A DNA stretch of 64,000 nucleotides, from assembly GCF_943181435.1 (NCBI RefSeq), contig NZ_OW969598.1:1302001-1366000 (forward strand), in the 5' to 3' direction. Shown one piece after another: positions 1-10,595 of this stretch (positions are counted from its first letter, which is position 1; each line of letters begins with the position of its first letter). The stretch comes from Neisseria sp. Marseille-Q6792. GTDB taxonomy: Bacteria > Pseudomonadota > Gammaproteobacteria > Burkholderiales > Neisseriaceae. The position numbers were made by a program, and so were the translations under genes. The notes below the pieces were generated by a model, which worked only from the letters and a program-made list of their open reading frames with translations, searched no databases and was not told the origin of the DNA.

Positions 1-389
1 ACAATAACTTTCGCAAACATCGTTTCCAAACGGACAATAAAGGTAGAATCCTTATCAAAACGCTCTTCCAACCAAGTATCTTCGGCAAGGAACTTTTCTG
101 CGTCTTTGCCAAGCAGGACATCATCCTCAAATACGGCAACATAGGGCAGACCTTCATCCAGTGCCTGCTTCCACAATACGACGTGGCTCATAAAGCAGGC
201 TTTTTCCACTCCGCTCAAATAGGGGTGCGCCGACAAACCGGGGACGAGTTCCGCCATTGCCTGTTCCAGCCTTTCAGACGGCATCAGTGCGTCGAAAAAC
301 TGAAACGGGATGCCGTGCGCGCCGAAGGTATCGGCAATGTGCGCCCTGCGTTCTGCGGCGGAAGCTAAGCTGATAACGTGGTTTTGCAT
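1..389 (-). CDS. lgtE: LgtE-type LOS galactosyltransferase, 5' part only
   Basis: This is the first 129 codons of a glycosyltransferase family 25 enzyme; the gene runs off the left edge of the window. The start is the ATG at 389, preceded by AGGAT. The N-terminus is nearly identical to the LgtB-type protein next door, with the acidic EDD sugar-nucleotide motif near residues 88-90. It diverges at the end (FDKDSTF, then MFAKVI), which from memory is typical of meningococcal LgtE and not LgtB. LgtE adds galactose to the glucose on heptose I of lipooligosaccharide on the cytoplasmic side of the inner membrane. It is the last gene of the lgt cluster here. The allelic name lgtH cannot be excluded without the 3' half. 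Confidence 0.8.
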   Translation of the reverse strand, partial: MQNHVISLASAAERRAHIADTFGAHGIPFQFFDALMPSERLEQAMAELVPGLSAHPYLSGVEKACFMSHVVLWKQALDEGLPYVAVFEDDVLLGKDAEKFLAEDTWLEERFDKDSTFIVRLETMFAKVI

Positions 390-430
390 AATTTATCCTG
401 TTTTTTGTCTGTTGGATAAAGCGGCGTTTT

Positions 431-520
431 TCAACGGTTTTTCAGCAATCGGTGCAAAATGCCGAAGTATTGCCTCAAGGTAAACAGCCGCCGCATCCTG
501 CCGTCTGCTGCAAATACGAT
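431..520 (-). pseudogene. 3' remnant of a lost lgtA/lgtD-type gene
   Basis: Between lgtB and lgtE the minus strand encodes the last 25 or so residues of an LgtA/LgtD-like protein (ADGRMRRLFTLRQYFGILHR, then LLKNR and a TGA at 431-433). The same segment occurs, slightly diverged, at the 3' end of the intact lgtA at about 1400-1510. No start or upstream part exists. I infer a deletion or recombination scar from an ancestral lgtA-B-C-D-E order in which lgtC and most of lgtD were lost. Confidence 0.75.
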
Positions 521-537
521 GTCCATCTTTTCTCCTT

Positions 538-1377
538 TTATTGGAAAGGCACAATGATCTTGCCGATTAACTGTTCGCGCCTTTGCCGGCGTTTTTCCCT
601 TTCCCTGCTGATTTTGGTCAAGGCGCGGATCAGGCGGTGTTTGAATGTGTTGGCGGGGGAATCGCGCCTTTGCTGTTTGCGGTTCAGGAGGCGGTCGTGT
701 TCAATCAGGCTGCCCAATGCGCTGTTTTGGTCGTGAAACTTGGCATAATGCAGCTCTTGGGCGCACAAGGCGGGATTGAGCTGGCAAACCGGCACTCCTT
801 CCCTGTCGAAAAAATCGCTGAACATCATCAGATCGACGGGGTGCAGCCCTTCGGGCGGCAGGGCGGCAAACCTGTCCAAGAAAAACCGCATCGCTTTTCG
901 GGAAATGATATAGCCCGCCGTCCCCCAGTGTTCGCTTTCCAACAGCGGAAAGGCGCGCCCGCAGTAGTCCGCCACGCCGGAGGGCGAGGTCAGGACGTGC
1001 ATAAACATCGTTTCCAAGCGGACGATAAAGGCGGAATCGGGGTCAAAGCGTTCTTGCAGCCAAGCGTCTTCGGCAAGGAATTTCTCCGCGCCTTCGCCGA
1101 GTAAAACGTCGTCCTCAAATACGGCGATATACGGCAGACCTTCGTCCAATGCCTGCTTCCACAATACGGCGTGGCTCATAAAGCAGGCTTTTTCCACTCC
1201 GCTCAAATAGGGGTGCGCCGACAAACCGGGGACGAGTTCCGCCATTGCCTGTTCCAGCCTTTCAGACGGCATCAGTGCGTCGAAAAACTGAAACGGAATG
1301 TCGTGCCTGCCGAAGGTATCGGCAATATGCGCCCTGCGTTCTGCGGCGGAAGCCAAGCTGATAACGTGGTTTTGCAT
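538..1377 (-). CDS. lgtB: LgtB-type beta-1,4-galactosyltransferase
   Basis: A 279-residue glycosyltransferase family 25 protein, full length for LgtB/LgtE (about 275-280). The EDD motif lies at residues 88-90, and the C-terminal tail is rich in Arg/Lys, as expected for an enzyme held at the inner face of the membrane. LgtB adds the terminal galactose to GlcNAc, completing the lacto-N-neotetraose branch of LOS. The ATG lies three bases past the lgtA stop codon, so the two are co-transcribed and probably translationally coupled. The C-terminus (LIGKIIVPFQ) resembles the tail I remember for gonococcal LgtE, so a recombinant lgtB/lgtE allele is possible. Position after lgtA favours lgtB. Confidence 0.85.
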   Translation of the reverse strand: MQNHVISLASAAERRAHIADTFGRHDIPFQFFDALMPSERLEQAMAELVPGLSAHPYLSGVEKACFMSHAVLWKQALDEGLPYIAVFEDDVLLGEGAEKFLAEDAWLQERFDPDSAFIVRLETMFMHVLTSPSGVADYCGRAFPLLESEHWGTAGYIISRKAMRFFLDRFAALPPEGLHPVDLMMFSDFFDREGVPVCQLNPALCAQELHYAKFHDQNSALGSLIEHDRLLNRKQQRRDSPANTFKHRLIRALTKISREREKRRQRREQLIGKIIVPFQ

Positions 1378-1380
1378 GAT

Positions 1381-2418
1381 TTATCCTGTTTTTTTGTCTG
1401 CCGGATCTGGCCGCGCCTGCCAGCGGTTTTTAATCAGTCGGCGTAAAATGCTGAAGTATTGCCTCATGGTAAACAGCCGCCTCATCTTGCCGTCTGCCGC
1501 AAAATCCAGCCACGCGCCGGCGGGCGGCGTGTCCGTCCGTTTGAAACATTGATACAAGAAATGGCGTACCCGCTCAAAATCATCTTCTGGCAAATCCTTC
1601 TCCAGCAATTCGTACGCCACTGCTTTTGTTTGGCGGTATTCAAGGCTGTCAAACCTGGTTTTAAAACCCATAGACTGCAAAAAATCGTTTCTGGCGGTTT
1701 TTTGGATGCCTTGCGCGATTTCGTGTTGGCGGATGCTGTATTTGGATGAAACCTGATTGGCGTGAAGGCGGTATTTGACCAAGGCTTCGGGATAATAAGC
1801 CAGCCTGCCCAATTTGCTGACATCGTACCAAAATTGGTAATCTTCCGCCCAATCCCGCTCGGTGTTGTAACGCAAACCGCCGTCAATGACGCTGCGCCTC
1901 ATAATCATGGTGTTGTTGTGTATAGGGTTGCCGAAAGGAAAAACGGCGACAATGTCTTCATGCCGGGTCGGTTTGTCCCAAATTGCACCGTGCCTGTGGT
2001 GCCGCACCAGCCGGTTGCCGTCCTTTTCTTCCGACAAAACTTCCAGCCACGCACCCATGGCAATGATGCTGCGGTCTTTTTCCATCTCGCCCACGATTTT
2101 TTCAATCCAGTCGGGGGCGGCAATATCGTCGGCATCGGTGCGTGCAATATATTCCCCCATTCCTGACTTTGCCAATTCGTCCAGCCCGATGTTTAAAGAA
2201 GGAATCAGGCCCGAATTGCGCGGCTGCGCGAGGATGCGGATACGGCTGTCCTGTTCTTGGAAACGCCGGGCAATGGCAAGCGTACCGTCTGTCGAGCCGT
2301 CATCGACAATCAAAATATCCAAGTTTCGCCAAGTCTGATTCACGACGGCGGCTAATGATTGGGTGAAATATTTTTCTACGTTGTAGGCGCAAATCAATAC
2401 GCTGACTAAAGGCTGCAA
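1381..2418 (-). CDS. lgtA: LgtA-type beta-1,3-N-acetylglucosaminyltransferase, phase-locked ON
   Basis: A 345-residue GT2-family enzyme with the nucleotide-sugar motifs DDGSTDG (residues 39-45) and RTDADD (93-98). LgtA adds GlcNAc to lactose in LOS synthesis. The start appears to be TTG at 2418 behind GGGAGAA; the ATG inside the upstream uptake sequence is out of frame. The classical phase-variable poly-G site encodes Ser-Gly-Met-Gly-Glu at residues 85-89. Here it is only five G (2154-2158) and is interrupted upstream by AAT, so the gene is in frame and should not slip readily. The C-terminal third resembles LgtD-type alleles as much as LgtA; lgtA is preferred because of its position next to glyS. 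Confidence 0.83.
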   Translation of the reverse strand: MQPLVSVLICAYNVEKYFTQSLAAVVNQTWRNLDILIVDDGSTDGTLAIARRFQEQDSRIRILAQPRNSGLIPSLNIGLDELAKSGMGEYIARTDADDIAAPDWIEKIVGEMEKDRSIIAMGAWLEVLSEEKDGNRLVRHHRHGAIWDKPTRHEDIVAVFPFGNPIHNNTMIMRRSVIDGGLRYNTERDWAEDYQFWYDVSKLGRLAYYPEALVKYRLHANQVSSKYSIRQHEIAQGIQKTARNDFLQSMGFKTRFDSLEYRQTKAVAYELLEKDLPEDDFERVRHFLYQCFKRTDTPPAGAWLDFAADGKMRRLFTMRQYFSILRRLIKNRWQARPDPADKKTG

Positions 2419-2438
2419 TTTATTCTCCCGATAATTTG

Positions 2439-2467
2439 ATGCCGTCTGAAGGCTTCAGACGGCATTT
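2439..2467 (-). terminator. Uptake-sequence inverted repeat between glyS and lgtA
   Basis: Two uptake sequences face each other (ATGCCGTCTGAAG / CTTCAGACGGCAT), forming a hairpin just after glyS and before lgtA. This is the usual neisserial arrangement in which paired uptake sequences act as a terminator. It would separate glyS transcription from the lgt cluster. Confidence 0.7.
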
Positions 2468-2481
2468 GGACTATACAACGG

Positions 2482-4545
2482 TTACTCGCCCAAAAGCGCG
2501 ATGTCGGCTACCGCGTTCATTTGTTCTGCCAAGCGGTTCAGCAGGTTCAGGCGGTTTTGTTTCACGGCGGCATCTTCCGCCATCACCATCACGCCGTCAA
2601 AGAAGGCATCGACTTGCGGCTTGACGGAAGCCAGTTCAGACAAGGCGGTTTGGAAATTGCCTTCGGCGACGGCGGCGGCGATTTTCGGCTGCAAGCCTTG
2701 CGCGGCGGCAAAGAGGGCTTTTTCTTCGTCCTGTTGCAACAGGCTTTCATTGACTTCGCCCAACTCGGCATCGGCTTTTTTCAGCAGGTTTTGCACGCGT
2801 TTGTTGGCGGCGGCGAGCGCGGCAGCTTCGGGCAGTTGTTTGAACGCGGCGACAGCCTGCAGTTTGGCGGTCAAATCGTCCAAACGGCGCGGCTGTTTGG
2901 CGAGTACGGCGGCAACGATGTCTTGCGGATAATCGTTTTGCAGCAACACAGCAAGGCGCGCCTGCATAAAGTCGGCGGTTTCAGACGGCGTTTTTTCGTT
3001 GAGCAAACCTTTGGGAAAGCTGTCGAAGGCCGTCTGAATCAGTTCGTTCACGTCCAAACCATACTGCATCAACATCCGCAAAATACCCAAGGCGGCGCGG
3101 CGCAGGGCGTAGGGGTCTTTGTCGCCGGTCGGAATCAGACCGATGCCCCAAATGCCGACCAAGGTTTCCAGCTTGTCCGCCAGTGCCACGGCAGTGGCGA
3201 CTTTGCCGTTCGGCAAGTTATCACCGGCAAAACGCGGTTGATAGTGTTGCTCGATGGCTTCGGCGATTTCTTCGGTTTCGCCGTCCAAACGGGCATAGTA
3301 TTTGCCCATCGTACCTTGCAGTTCGGGGAACTCGCCGACCATTTCGGTCACCAAGTCGGCTTTCGCCAAACGCGCGGCGCGTTCGGCTGCCGCGGCATCC
3401 GCGCCCAATGCTTTTGCGATATGGGCGGCAATGCTTTGCAAACGTTCGATGCGTTCGGCTTGCGAGCCGATTTTGTTGTGATAAACCACGTTTGCCAGCT
3501 TGGGCAGGCGGCTTTCCAAAGTCGCTTTCTGGTCTTGCTTGTAGAAGAACTCGGCATCAGACAGGCGAGCGCGCAAGACGCGTTCGTTGCCTTGGATGAT
3601 GTGTGACGGGTCTTCGGTTTGCAGGTTGGAGACCAGCAGGAAGCGGTTCATCAGCTTGCCGTTTTGATCGAGCAACGGGAAGTATTTTTGGTTTTGCTGC
3701 ATGGTCAGAATCAAACATTCTTGTGGCACGGCGAGGAAGTGTTCTTCAAAACCGGCTTCCAATACCACAGGCCATTCGACCAATGCAGTCACTTCGTCCA
3801 ACAATGCTTCATCGGCGGCAACGGTCGCGTTCAGACGGCGCGCCTGCCCTTCCAATGCCGTCTGAATCGCGGCTTTGCGCTCGGCAAACGAAGCTTCCAC
3901 TTTGCCTTGCTCGCGCATTTGTGCGGCGTAACTGTCGGCGTTTTCAATGGTGATTTCGCCGTTGGACAAGAAGCGGTGTCCCAAGGTTTGATTGCTGCTT
4001 TGCAGACCCAAAACGCTGACGTTCACGACATCGCCGCCGTGCAGCACAATCAGCCCGTGGACGGGGCGCACGAAGGTAAATGTGCTGCTGCCCCAACGCA
4101 TCACTTTCGGAATCGGCAGTTTCTTAACCGCTTGATTGATGATGTCTTCCAAGAGTTCGCCCAACGGCTTGCCGGTTTGGACATATTCGTAGGCGTACAC
4201 GTCCTGCTTGCCGTCGTTGATGATGGTCAAGTCTTCGATTTTCGCCCCCGCACCGCGTGCGAAACCCTCCAAAGCCTTGGTCGGCACACCGTCTTTTACG
4301 GCATTCGCTACGGCAGGGCCTTTTTTCACGATTTTTTGATCTGCCTGAACGGCTTTGACGTTTTTGACTTGAACCGCCAAACGGCGCGGCGAGGCATAAG
4401 CCGTAAATTCGGCTGCGCCGTCAATCAGTTGCGCTTTTTCCAAGCCTTCGGCAACGGCGGCGGCAAAATGGTTGCCCAGATTATTCAGGGCTTTGGGCGG
4501 GAGTTCTTCGGTAAGGAGTTCGATTAAAAGAGTTTGGGTTGTCAT
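2482..4545 (-). CDS. glyS: Glycyl-tRNA synthetase beta subunit
   Basis: A 687-residue protein, against about 689 in E. coli GlyS. The N-terminus (TLLIELLTEELPPKAL) is the family signature, and the C-terminal 100 or so residues correspond to the DALR-type anticodon-binding region. GlyS pairs with GlyQ as an alpha2beta2 enzyme that charges tRNA-Gly in the cytosol; beta carries tRNA recognition. It lies 117 bases downstream of glyQ on the same strand, with an imperfect hairpin (4628-4656) in the gap. Confidence 0.97.
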   Translation of the reverse strand: MTTQTLLIELLTEELPPKALNNLGNHFAAAVAEGLEKAQLIDGAAEFTAYASPRRLAVQVKNVKAVQADQKIVKKGPAVANAVKDGVPTKALEGFARGAGAKIEDLTIINDGKQDVYAYEYVQTGKPLGELLEDIINQAVKKLPIPKVMRWGSSTFTFVRPVHGLIVLHGGDVVNVSVLGLQSSNQTLGHRFLSNGEITIENADSYAAQMREQGKVEASFAERKAAIQTALEGQARRLNATVAADEALLDEVTALVEWPVVLEAGFEEHFLAVPQECLILTMQQNQKYFPLLDQNGKLMNRFLLVSNLQTEDPSHIIQGNERVLRARLSDAEFFYKQDQKATLESRLPKLANVVYHNKIGSQAERIERLQSIAAHIAKALGADAAAAERAARLAKADLVTEMVGEFPELQGTMGKYYARLDGETEEIAEAIEQHYQPRFAGDNLPNGKVATAVALADKLETLVGIWGIGLIPTGDKDPYALRRAALGILRMLMQYGLDVNELIQTAFDSFPKGLLNEKTPSETADFMQARLAVLLQNDYPQDIVAAVLAKQPRRLDDLTAKLQAVAAFKQLPEAAALAAANKRVQNLLKKADAELGEVNESLLQQDEEKALFAAAQGLQPKIAAAVAEGNFQTALSELASVKPQVDAFFDGVMVMAEDAAVKQNRLNLLNRLAEQMNAVADIALLGE

Positions 4546-4627
4546 ATGAGACTTTCTGTTTGTCCGTAGGCCCTGCTTATAAAGCCTGCATATGCCGTAC
4601 GGCCTGTATTAATGGATACGCAAAAAA

Positions 4628-4656
4628 GGCCGTCTGAAAACCTGTTTCAGACGACG
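4628..4656 (-). terminator. Imperfect uptake-sequence hairpin between glyQ and glyS
   Basis: GGCCGTCTGAAA pairs imperfectly with TTTCAGACGAC. It lies immediately after glyQ and could terminate or attenuate transcription before glyS. One arm is a degenerate uptake sequence. Confidence 0.45.
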
Positions 4657-4661
4657 TATCG

Positions 4662-5558
4662 TTATTTTTTAATCAACGGGAAGCCCAGTTTTTCGCGGCT
4701 TTCGACATATTTTTGCGCCACGGCGCGGCTCAACGCGCGGATGCGTCCGATGTAGGTGGCGCGTTCGGTTACGGAAATCGCGCCGCGTGCGTCTAAAAGG
4801 TTGAACGTATGCCCCGCTTTGAGGACGAGCTCGTAGGCAGGCAGGGCGAGGCCGGCGTTTTCTTCGGCGAGCAGGCGTTTGGCTTGCGCTTCGTAGTCGT
4901 TGAATTGGCGCAGCAGCCAGTCGGCATCGCTGTATTCGAAGTTGTAGGTGGATTGCTCGACTTCGTTTTGGTGGTACACGTCGCCGTAGGTGACGGTGTT
5001 GCCGTCGAGCGTTTTTGCCCAAACGAGGTCGTAGACGTTTTCTACACCTTGCAAGTACATCGCCAAGCGTTCGATGCCGTAGGTGATTTCGCCGAGTACG
5101 GGCGTGCAGTCGATGCCGCCGACTTGTTGGAAATAGGTAAACTGTGTTACTTCCATGCCGTTAAGCCAAACTTCCCAACCCAAGCCCCATGCACCGAGGG
5201 TGGGGTTTTCCCAGTCGTCTTCGACAAAGCGGATGTCGTGGACTTTGGGATCGATGCCCAATTCGCGCAGGGAGTCGAGATAGAGGTCTTGGATATTGGC
5301 GGGTGCGGGTTTGAGGGCGACTTGGAATTGGTAATAGTGTTGCAGGCGGTTGGGGTTGTCGCCGTAGCGGCCGTCTTTGGGGCGGCGGCTGGGTTGGACG
5401 TAGGCGGCAAACCAAGGCTCGGGGCCGAGTGCGCGCAGGCAGGTGGCGGGGTGGGAAGTACCTGCGCCGACTTCCATGTCGAAAGGTTGGATGACGGTGC
5501 AGCCTTTGTCTGCCCAAAATGTTTGCAGTTTAAAGATGATTTGTTGGAAGGTGAGCAT
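4662..5558 (-). CDS. glyQ: Glycyl-tRNA synthetase alpha subunit
   Basis: A 298-residue protein, full length for GlyQ (about 300). The N-terminal block [19 protein letters not shown] and the region with [11 protein letters not shown] are strongly conserved in the family. This class II subunit binds glycine and ATP and catalyses glycyl-adenylate formation, working with GlyS downstream. The ATG at 5558 agrees with the conserved N-terminus. Confidence 0.97.
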   Translation of the reverse strand: MLTFQQIIFKLQTFWADKGCTVIQPFDMEVGAGTSHPATCLRALGPEPWFAAYVQPSRRPKDGRYGDNPNRLQHYYQFQVALKPAPANIQDLYLDSLRELGIDPKVHDIRFVEDDWENPTLGAWGLGWEVWLNGMEVTQFTYFQQVGGIDCTPVLGEITYGIERLAMYLQGVENVYDLVWAKTLDGNTVTYGDVYHQNEVEQSTYNFEYSDADWLLRQFNDYEAQAKRLLAEENAGLALPAYELVLKAGHTFNLLDARGAISVTERATYIGRIRALSRAVAQKYVESREKLGFPLIKK

Positions 5559-5688
5559 GACTTATTGTTCGATAAAATAAAGGTTTTATTTTACTGTTTC
5601 CATAGCCGCTTGAATAGATTTATCTCGAAGACAGCCTGATTTGAAACCAGAGGATGGATAATTTTTTAATTTAAATCCGGAAAATAAA

Positions 5689-5714
5689 AAGCACGGCCAA
5701 ACGACCGTGCTTTC
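5689..5714 (-). terminator. Rho-independent terminator of the atp operon
   Basis: On the minus strand, AAAGCACGGTCG and GGCCGTGCTTT form a GC-rich hairpin followed by a T-rich stretch, 17 bases after the atpC stop. Confidence 0.8.
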
Positions 5715-5730
5715 CCAAACCACACAAGTT

Positions 5731-6153
5731 TTATTTTTTGTGCGAACGGATATAGTCCAAAGTCTTGAGCTGTGCAATTGCGGCAGCCAATGCCTTGTGT
5801 GCCTCTACCAAATCCTTATCGTCTTTGGCTTGAGAGATACCGGCTTCGGCAGCTTTTTTCGCCTCTTCCGCACGTGCCTGATCCATCTCCGCACTACGGA
5901 CGGCAACGTCCGCCAAAACGGTAACTTTATCAGGTTGAACTTCCAAAACACCGCCGGAAACAGCAACCAGGACCTCCTTATCCTCGCCCGGAACGGTCAA
6001 ACGCAAAGCTCCCGGCCGCACCAAACTCATAATCGGCTCGTGTCGCGGGTAAATACCAAGCTCACCTTGAACGGTCGGAACCACTACAAAGCTGGCTTCG
6101 CCCGAATAGATGTTTTGCTCGCTACTGACCACTTCAACTTGCATGACGCTCAT
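5731..6153 (-). CDS. atpC: ATP synthase F1 epsilon subunit
   Basis: A 140-residue protein of the usual length. It has an N-terminal beta-sandwich (MQVEVVSSEQNIYSGEA) followed by a C-terminal two-helix region rich in Ala, Glu and Lys. Epsilon forms the central stalk with gamma, couples it to the c-ring and can inhibit ATP hydrolysis. Last gene of the atp operon; it starts 11 bases after atpD. Confidence 0.96.
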   Translation of the reverse strand: MSVMQVEVVSSEQNIYSGEASFVVVPTVQGELGIYPRHEPIMSLVRPGALRLTVPGEDKEVLVAVSGGVLEVQPDKVTVLADVAVRSAEMDQARAEEAKKAAEAGISQAKDDKDLVEAHKALAAAIAQLKTLDYIRSHKK

Positions 6154-6163
6154 GCCGACCTCC

Positions 6164-7570
<1,407 letters not shown>

Positions 7571-7599
7571 CTAATTTCCTGTTCAGGCTTCAGACGGCA

Positions 7600-8475
7600 T
7601 CAAACTGCCGCCGCACCTGCTACAATTTCTGACAATTCTGTGGTAATCGCGGCTTGACGCGATTTGTTGTACACCAAGCGCAATTCTTTGATGGCATTGC
7701 CTGCGTTGTCGGTTGCGGCTTTCATCGCTACCATACGCGCGGCTTGTTCGGATGCCATGTTGTCGCTCAATGCCTGATAAACCACAGACTCTAAATAGCG
7801 GCGAACCAAATATTCCAATACGGCGATAGGACTCGGCTCGTAGCGGTATTCCCAAGTAAATGAAGAATGACCTGTTCCGTCGTCAATAACGTTTTCACCG
7901 ATAGGCAGCAAAACTTCCATACGCGGCTCTTGGCGCATTGTGTTGACGAAACGTGAGTAAACCATATGGATACGGTCTAATTCATGCTTCTCATAACGTT
8001 GGAAGATTTCGGTCAAAGGGCCAAGCAACGCCTCCATTTTTGGGGTGTCGCCCAAATTGGTTGCGCTGGCAATAACATTCAAACCGATGCTTTGGCATGC
8101 AGCCAAACCTTTGCTACCCAGGCACACGACTTCGACTTCGATGCCTTGTTCCTGATACTCTTGAACTTGCGCCAAAAACTTTTTCAGTACGTTTGCGTTC
8201 AAGCCGCCGCACAAACCTTTGTCCGAGGTAATCAAGATGAAACCCGCACGACGCACTTCGCGATGCGGCTCCAACAGTTTGATACCATGATCGGCATTAG
8301 TCTGTGCAAGATGGCTCATCACTGTACGCACTTTTTCGGCGTACGGACGCGCCAAGCGCATCCGGTCTTGAGTCTTCCGCATTTTAGAGGTCGACACCAT
8401 TTGCATCGCTTTAGTGATCTTTTGGGTATTTTGAACACTACGGATTTTGGTGAGAATCTCTTTTCCGACTGCCAT
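7600..8475 (-). CDS. atpG: ATP synthase F1 gamma subunit
   Basis: A 291-residue protein with the family N-terminus GKEILTKIRSVQNTQKITKA and the conserved C-terminal rotor segment (NKSRQAAITTELSEIVAGA). Gamma is the rotating shaft inside the alpha3beta3 hexamer. In-operon position between atpA and atpD. Confidence 0.98.
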   Translation of the reverse strand: MAVGKEILTKIRSVQNTQKITKAMQMVSTSKMRKTQDRMRLARPYAEKVRTVMSHLAQTNADHGIKLLEPHREVRRAGFILITSDKGLCGGLNANVLKKFLAQVQEYQEQGIEVEVVCLGSKGLAACQSIGLNVIASATNLGDTPKMEALLGPLTEIFQRYEKHELDRIHMVYSRFVNTMRQEPRMEVLLPIGENVIDDGTGHSSFTWEYRYEPSPIAVLEYLVRRYLESVVYQALSDNMASEQAARMVAMKAATDNAGNAIKELRLVYNKSRQAAITTELSEIVAGAAAV

Positions 8476-8499
8476 TTCAGACTCCTTTCATCTCAATAC

Positions 8500-10047
8500 T
8501 TATGCTTGGTAAGCGTAAGAAGATTTGAAAGATTTCATGGCTTCGGTCAATGCTTTTTCGCTTTCGTCAGACATTGCGCCTGATGCATTAATCGCTTCCA
8601 GAACCTCAGGATGTTGCGTACGTACGAAACTCAAGAATTCTGCTTCGAAAGCCAAGGCTTTGGATACCGGAACATCTGCGTAAGAACCGTTGTTGATCGC
8701 CCACAAAGTCAATGCCATTTCGGCAGTGTTCAATATGCTGAATTGTTTTTGTTTCATCAATTCAGTAACCACTTCACCGTGTTGCAGCTGTTTACGTGTT
8801 GCTTCGTCCAAATCGGAAGCAAATTGCGAGAACGCCGCCAATTCACGGTACTGTGCCAACGCCAAACGGATACCGCCACCCAGTTTTTTGATGACTTTGG
8901 TTTGTGCTGCACCACCTACGCGCGATACGGAAATACCGGCATTGATTGCAGGACGGATACCGGCGTTGAACAAGTCGGTTTCCAAGAAGATTTGGCCATC
9001 TGTAATCGAGATTACGTTGGTTGGTACGAATGCTGATACGTCACCGGCTTGGGTTTCAATAATTGGCAACGCAGTCAGAGAACCGGTTTTGCCTTTTACT
9101 TCGCCATTGGTCAGTTTTTCAACTTCATTTTCGCTGACGCGGGCTGCACGTTCCAACAGACGGGAGTGCAGATAGAATACGTCGCCAGGATATGCTTCAC
9201 GGCCAGGAGGACGGCGCAACAGCAGGGAAATTTGACGGTATGCAACGGCTTGTTTAGACAAGTCATCATACACAATCAATGCATCTTCACCGCGGTCACG
9301 GAAGAATTCACCCATGGTACAACCGGAGTAAGGAGCGATGTATTGCAGTGCAGCGGCTTCAGAAGCAGTTGCAGCAACCACGATAGTATGTTCCATCGCG
9401 CCATGCTCTTCCAATTTGCGCACTACGTTGGCGATAGAAGATGCTTTTTGACCGATAGCCACATAAATACAGATTACGCCTGTACCTTTTTGGTTAACGA
9501 TGGCATCCAGTGCTACGGCTGTTTTACCGGTTTGACGGTCACCAATGATCAACTCACGTTGACCACGACCAACCGGAACCATAGAGTCAATGGCTTTCAG
9601 ACCGGTTTGCATTGGTTGGTCAACCGATTTACGCGCAATCACGCCTGGTGCAATTTTTTCGATTGGAGCAGTCAATGTTGTGTTGATTGGACCTTTACCA
9701 TCGATAGGACGACCCAATGCATCAACCACGCGACCAACCAGTTCGCGACCGATCGGCACTTCCAAAATACGGCCGGTACAGGTAACTGTATCGCCTTCTT
9801 TAATGTGTTCGTACTCACCCAACACTACGGCACCGACGGAGTCGCGCTCCAAGTTCATGGCCAGACCGAAAGTGTTACCGGGGAATTCGAGCATCTCACC
9901 TTGCATCGCGTCTGACAAGCCATGAATGCGCACAATGCCGTCTGTAACAGAAACGACAGTACCACGGGTACGCACTTCTGCATTGACGGACAGATTCTCG
10001 ATTTTGGCTTTAATCAAATCGCTAATTTCAGCAGGATTAAGCTGCAT
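8500..10047 (-). CDS. atpA: ATP synthase F1 alpha subunit
   Basis: A 515-residue non-catalytic nucleotide-binding subunit. Walker A GDRQTGKT is at residues 169-176, and the N-terminus ([15 protein letters not shown]) is typical of the delta-binding region. It alternates with beta in the F1 head. It starts 10 bases after atpH and precedes atpG. Confidence 0.98.
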   Translation of the reverse strand: MQLNPAEISDLIKAKIENLSVNAEVRTRGTVVSVTDGIVRIHGLSDAMQGEMLEFPGNTFGLAMNLERDSVGAVVLGEYEHIKEGDTVTCTGRILEVPIGRELVGRVVDALGRPIDGKGPINTTLTAPIEKIAPGVIARKSVDQPMQTGLKAIDSMVPVGRGQRELIIGDRQTGKTAVALDAIVNQKGTGVICIYVAIGQKASSIANVVRKLEEHGAMEHTIVVAATASEAAALQYIAPYSGCTMGEFFRDRGEDALIVYDDLSKQAVAYRQISLLLRRPPGREAYPGDVFYLHSRLLERAARVSENEVEKLTNGEVKGKTGSLTALPIIETQAGDVSAFVPTNVISITDGQIFLETDLFNAGIRPAINAGISVSRVGGAAQTKVIKKLGGGIRLALAQYRELAAFSQFASDLDEATRKQLQHGEVVTELMKQKQFSILNTAEMALTLWAINNGSYADVPVSKALAFEAEFLSFVRTQHPEVLEAINASGAMSDESEKALTEAMKSFKSSYAYQA

Positions 10048-10057
10048 GAAAACTCTC

Positions 10058-10591
10058 CTAATTTGTCATAGTCGCATACAAAGCATTCAGTTTGCCTTGT
10101 ACGGACAAATCCAAGACCTGATCACCCACTTCTACTTTGATGCCACCGATTAATTCAGGAGCAACTTTAGCCACCACATCCAATTTGCTGTTGAAGCGTT
10201 TTGTCAGGATATCGGTAACATCGGCCAGCTGCTGAGAACTGAGTTCATACGCGCTGTAAATTACTGCCGATTTCGTATTGTTGTGTATCAAGGTCAAATC
10301 TTGATATTGGGCATAAATTTCCGGTAATACCAACAAACGCTTTTGCTCGGCCAAAACGGTAATAAAATTTGCCAATTCGACATTTTTGATACCGACAAGA
10401 CCTTTGAGCGTTTCTGCTTTTTCGGAAGCTCCCGTTTCCGGCTGCTCGATGAAAGCGATGACTTTCTCATCTTGAACAACCGCTGCGAGTTCTTTCAGTT
10501 CGCCCAACCAAGACTCGATTTGGTTTTTTTCCTGAGCCAGACTAAACAATGCTTTCGCATAAGGTCTGGCAATCGTTGCGAACTCTGCCAT
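10058..10591 (-). CDS. atpH: ATP synthase F1 delta subunit
   Basis: A 177-residue protein beginning [15 protein letters not shown], the OSCP/delta signature. It links the peripheral stalk (b subunits) to the top of F1. Four bases separate it from atpF, so the two are probably translationally coupled. Confidence 0.96.
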   Translation of the reverse strand: MAEFATIARPYAKALFSLAQEKNQIESWLGELKELAAVVQDEKVIAFIEQPETGASEKAETLKGLVGIKNVELANFITVLAEQKRLLVLPEIYAQYQDLTLIHNNTKSAVIYSAYELSSQQLADVTDILTKRFNSKLDVVAKVAPELIGGIKVEVGDQVLDLSVQGKLNALYATMTN

Positions 10592-10595
10592 AAGA

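Noticed and set aside
183-368. Short plus-strand frame in lgtE, repeated at 1171-1446 in lgtB
   Set aside because: Both are antisense to the shared 5' part of lgtE and lgtB; the similarity simply reflects the paralogy.
2521-3606. Open frame of 361 codons antisense to glyS
   Set aside because: The strand opposite a strongly conserved synthetase gene; composition is typical of antisense shadows.
5586-5777. Short minus-strand frame upstream of atpC
   Set aside because: It spans the atp terminator and has no RBS or homology that I can recognise.
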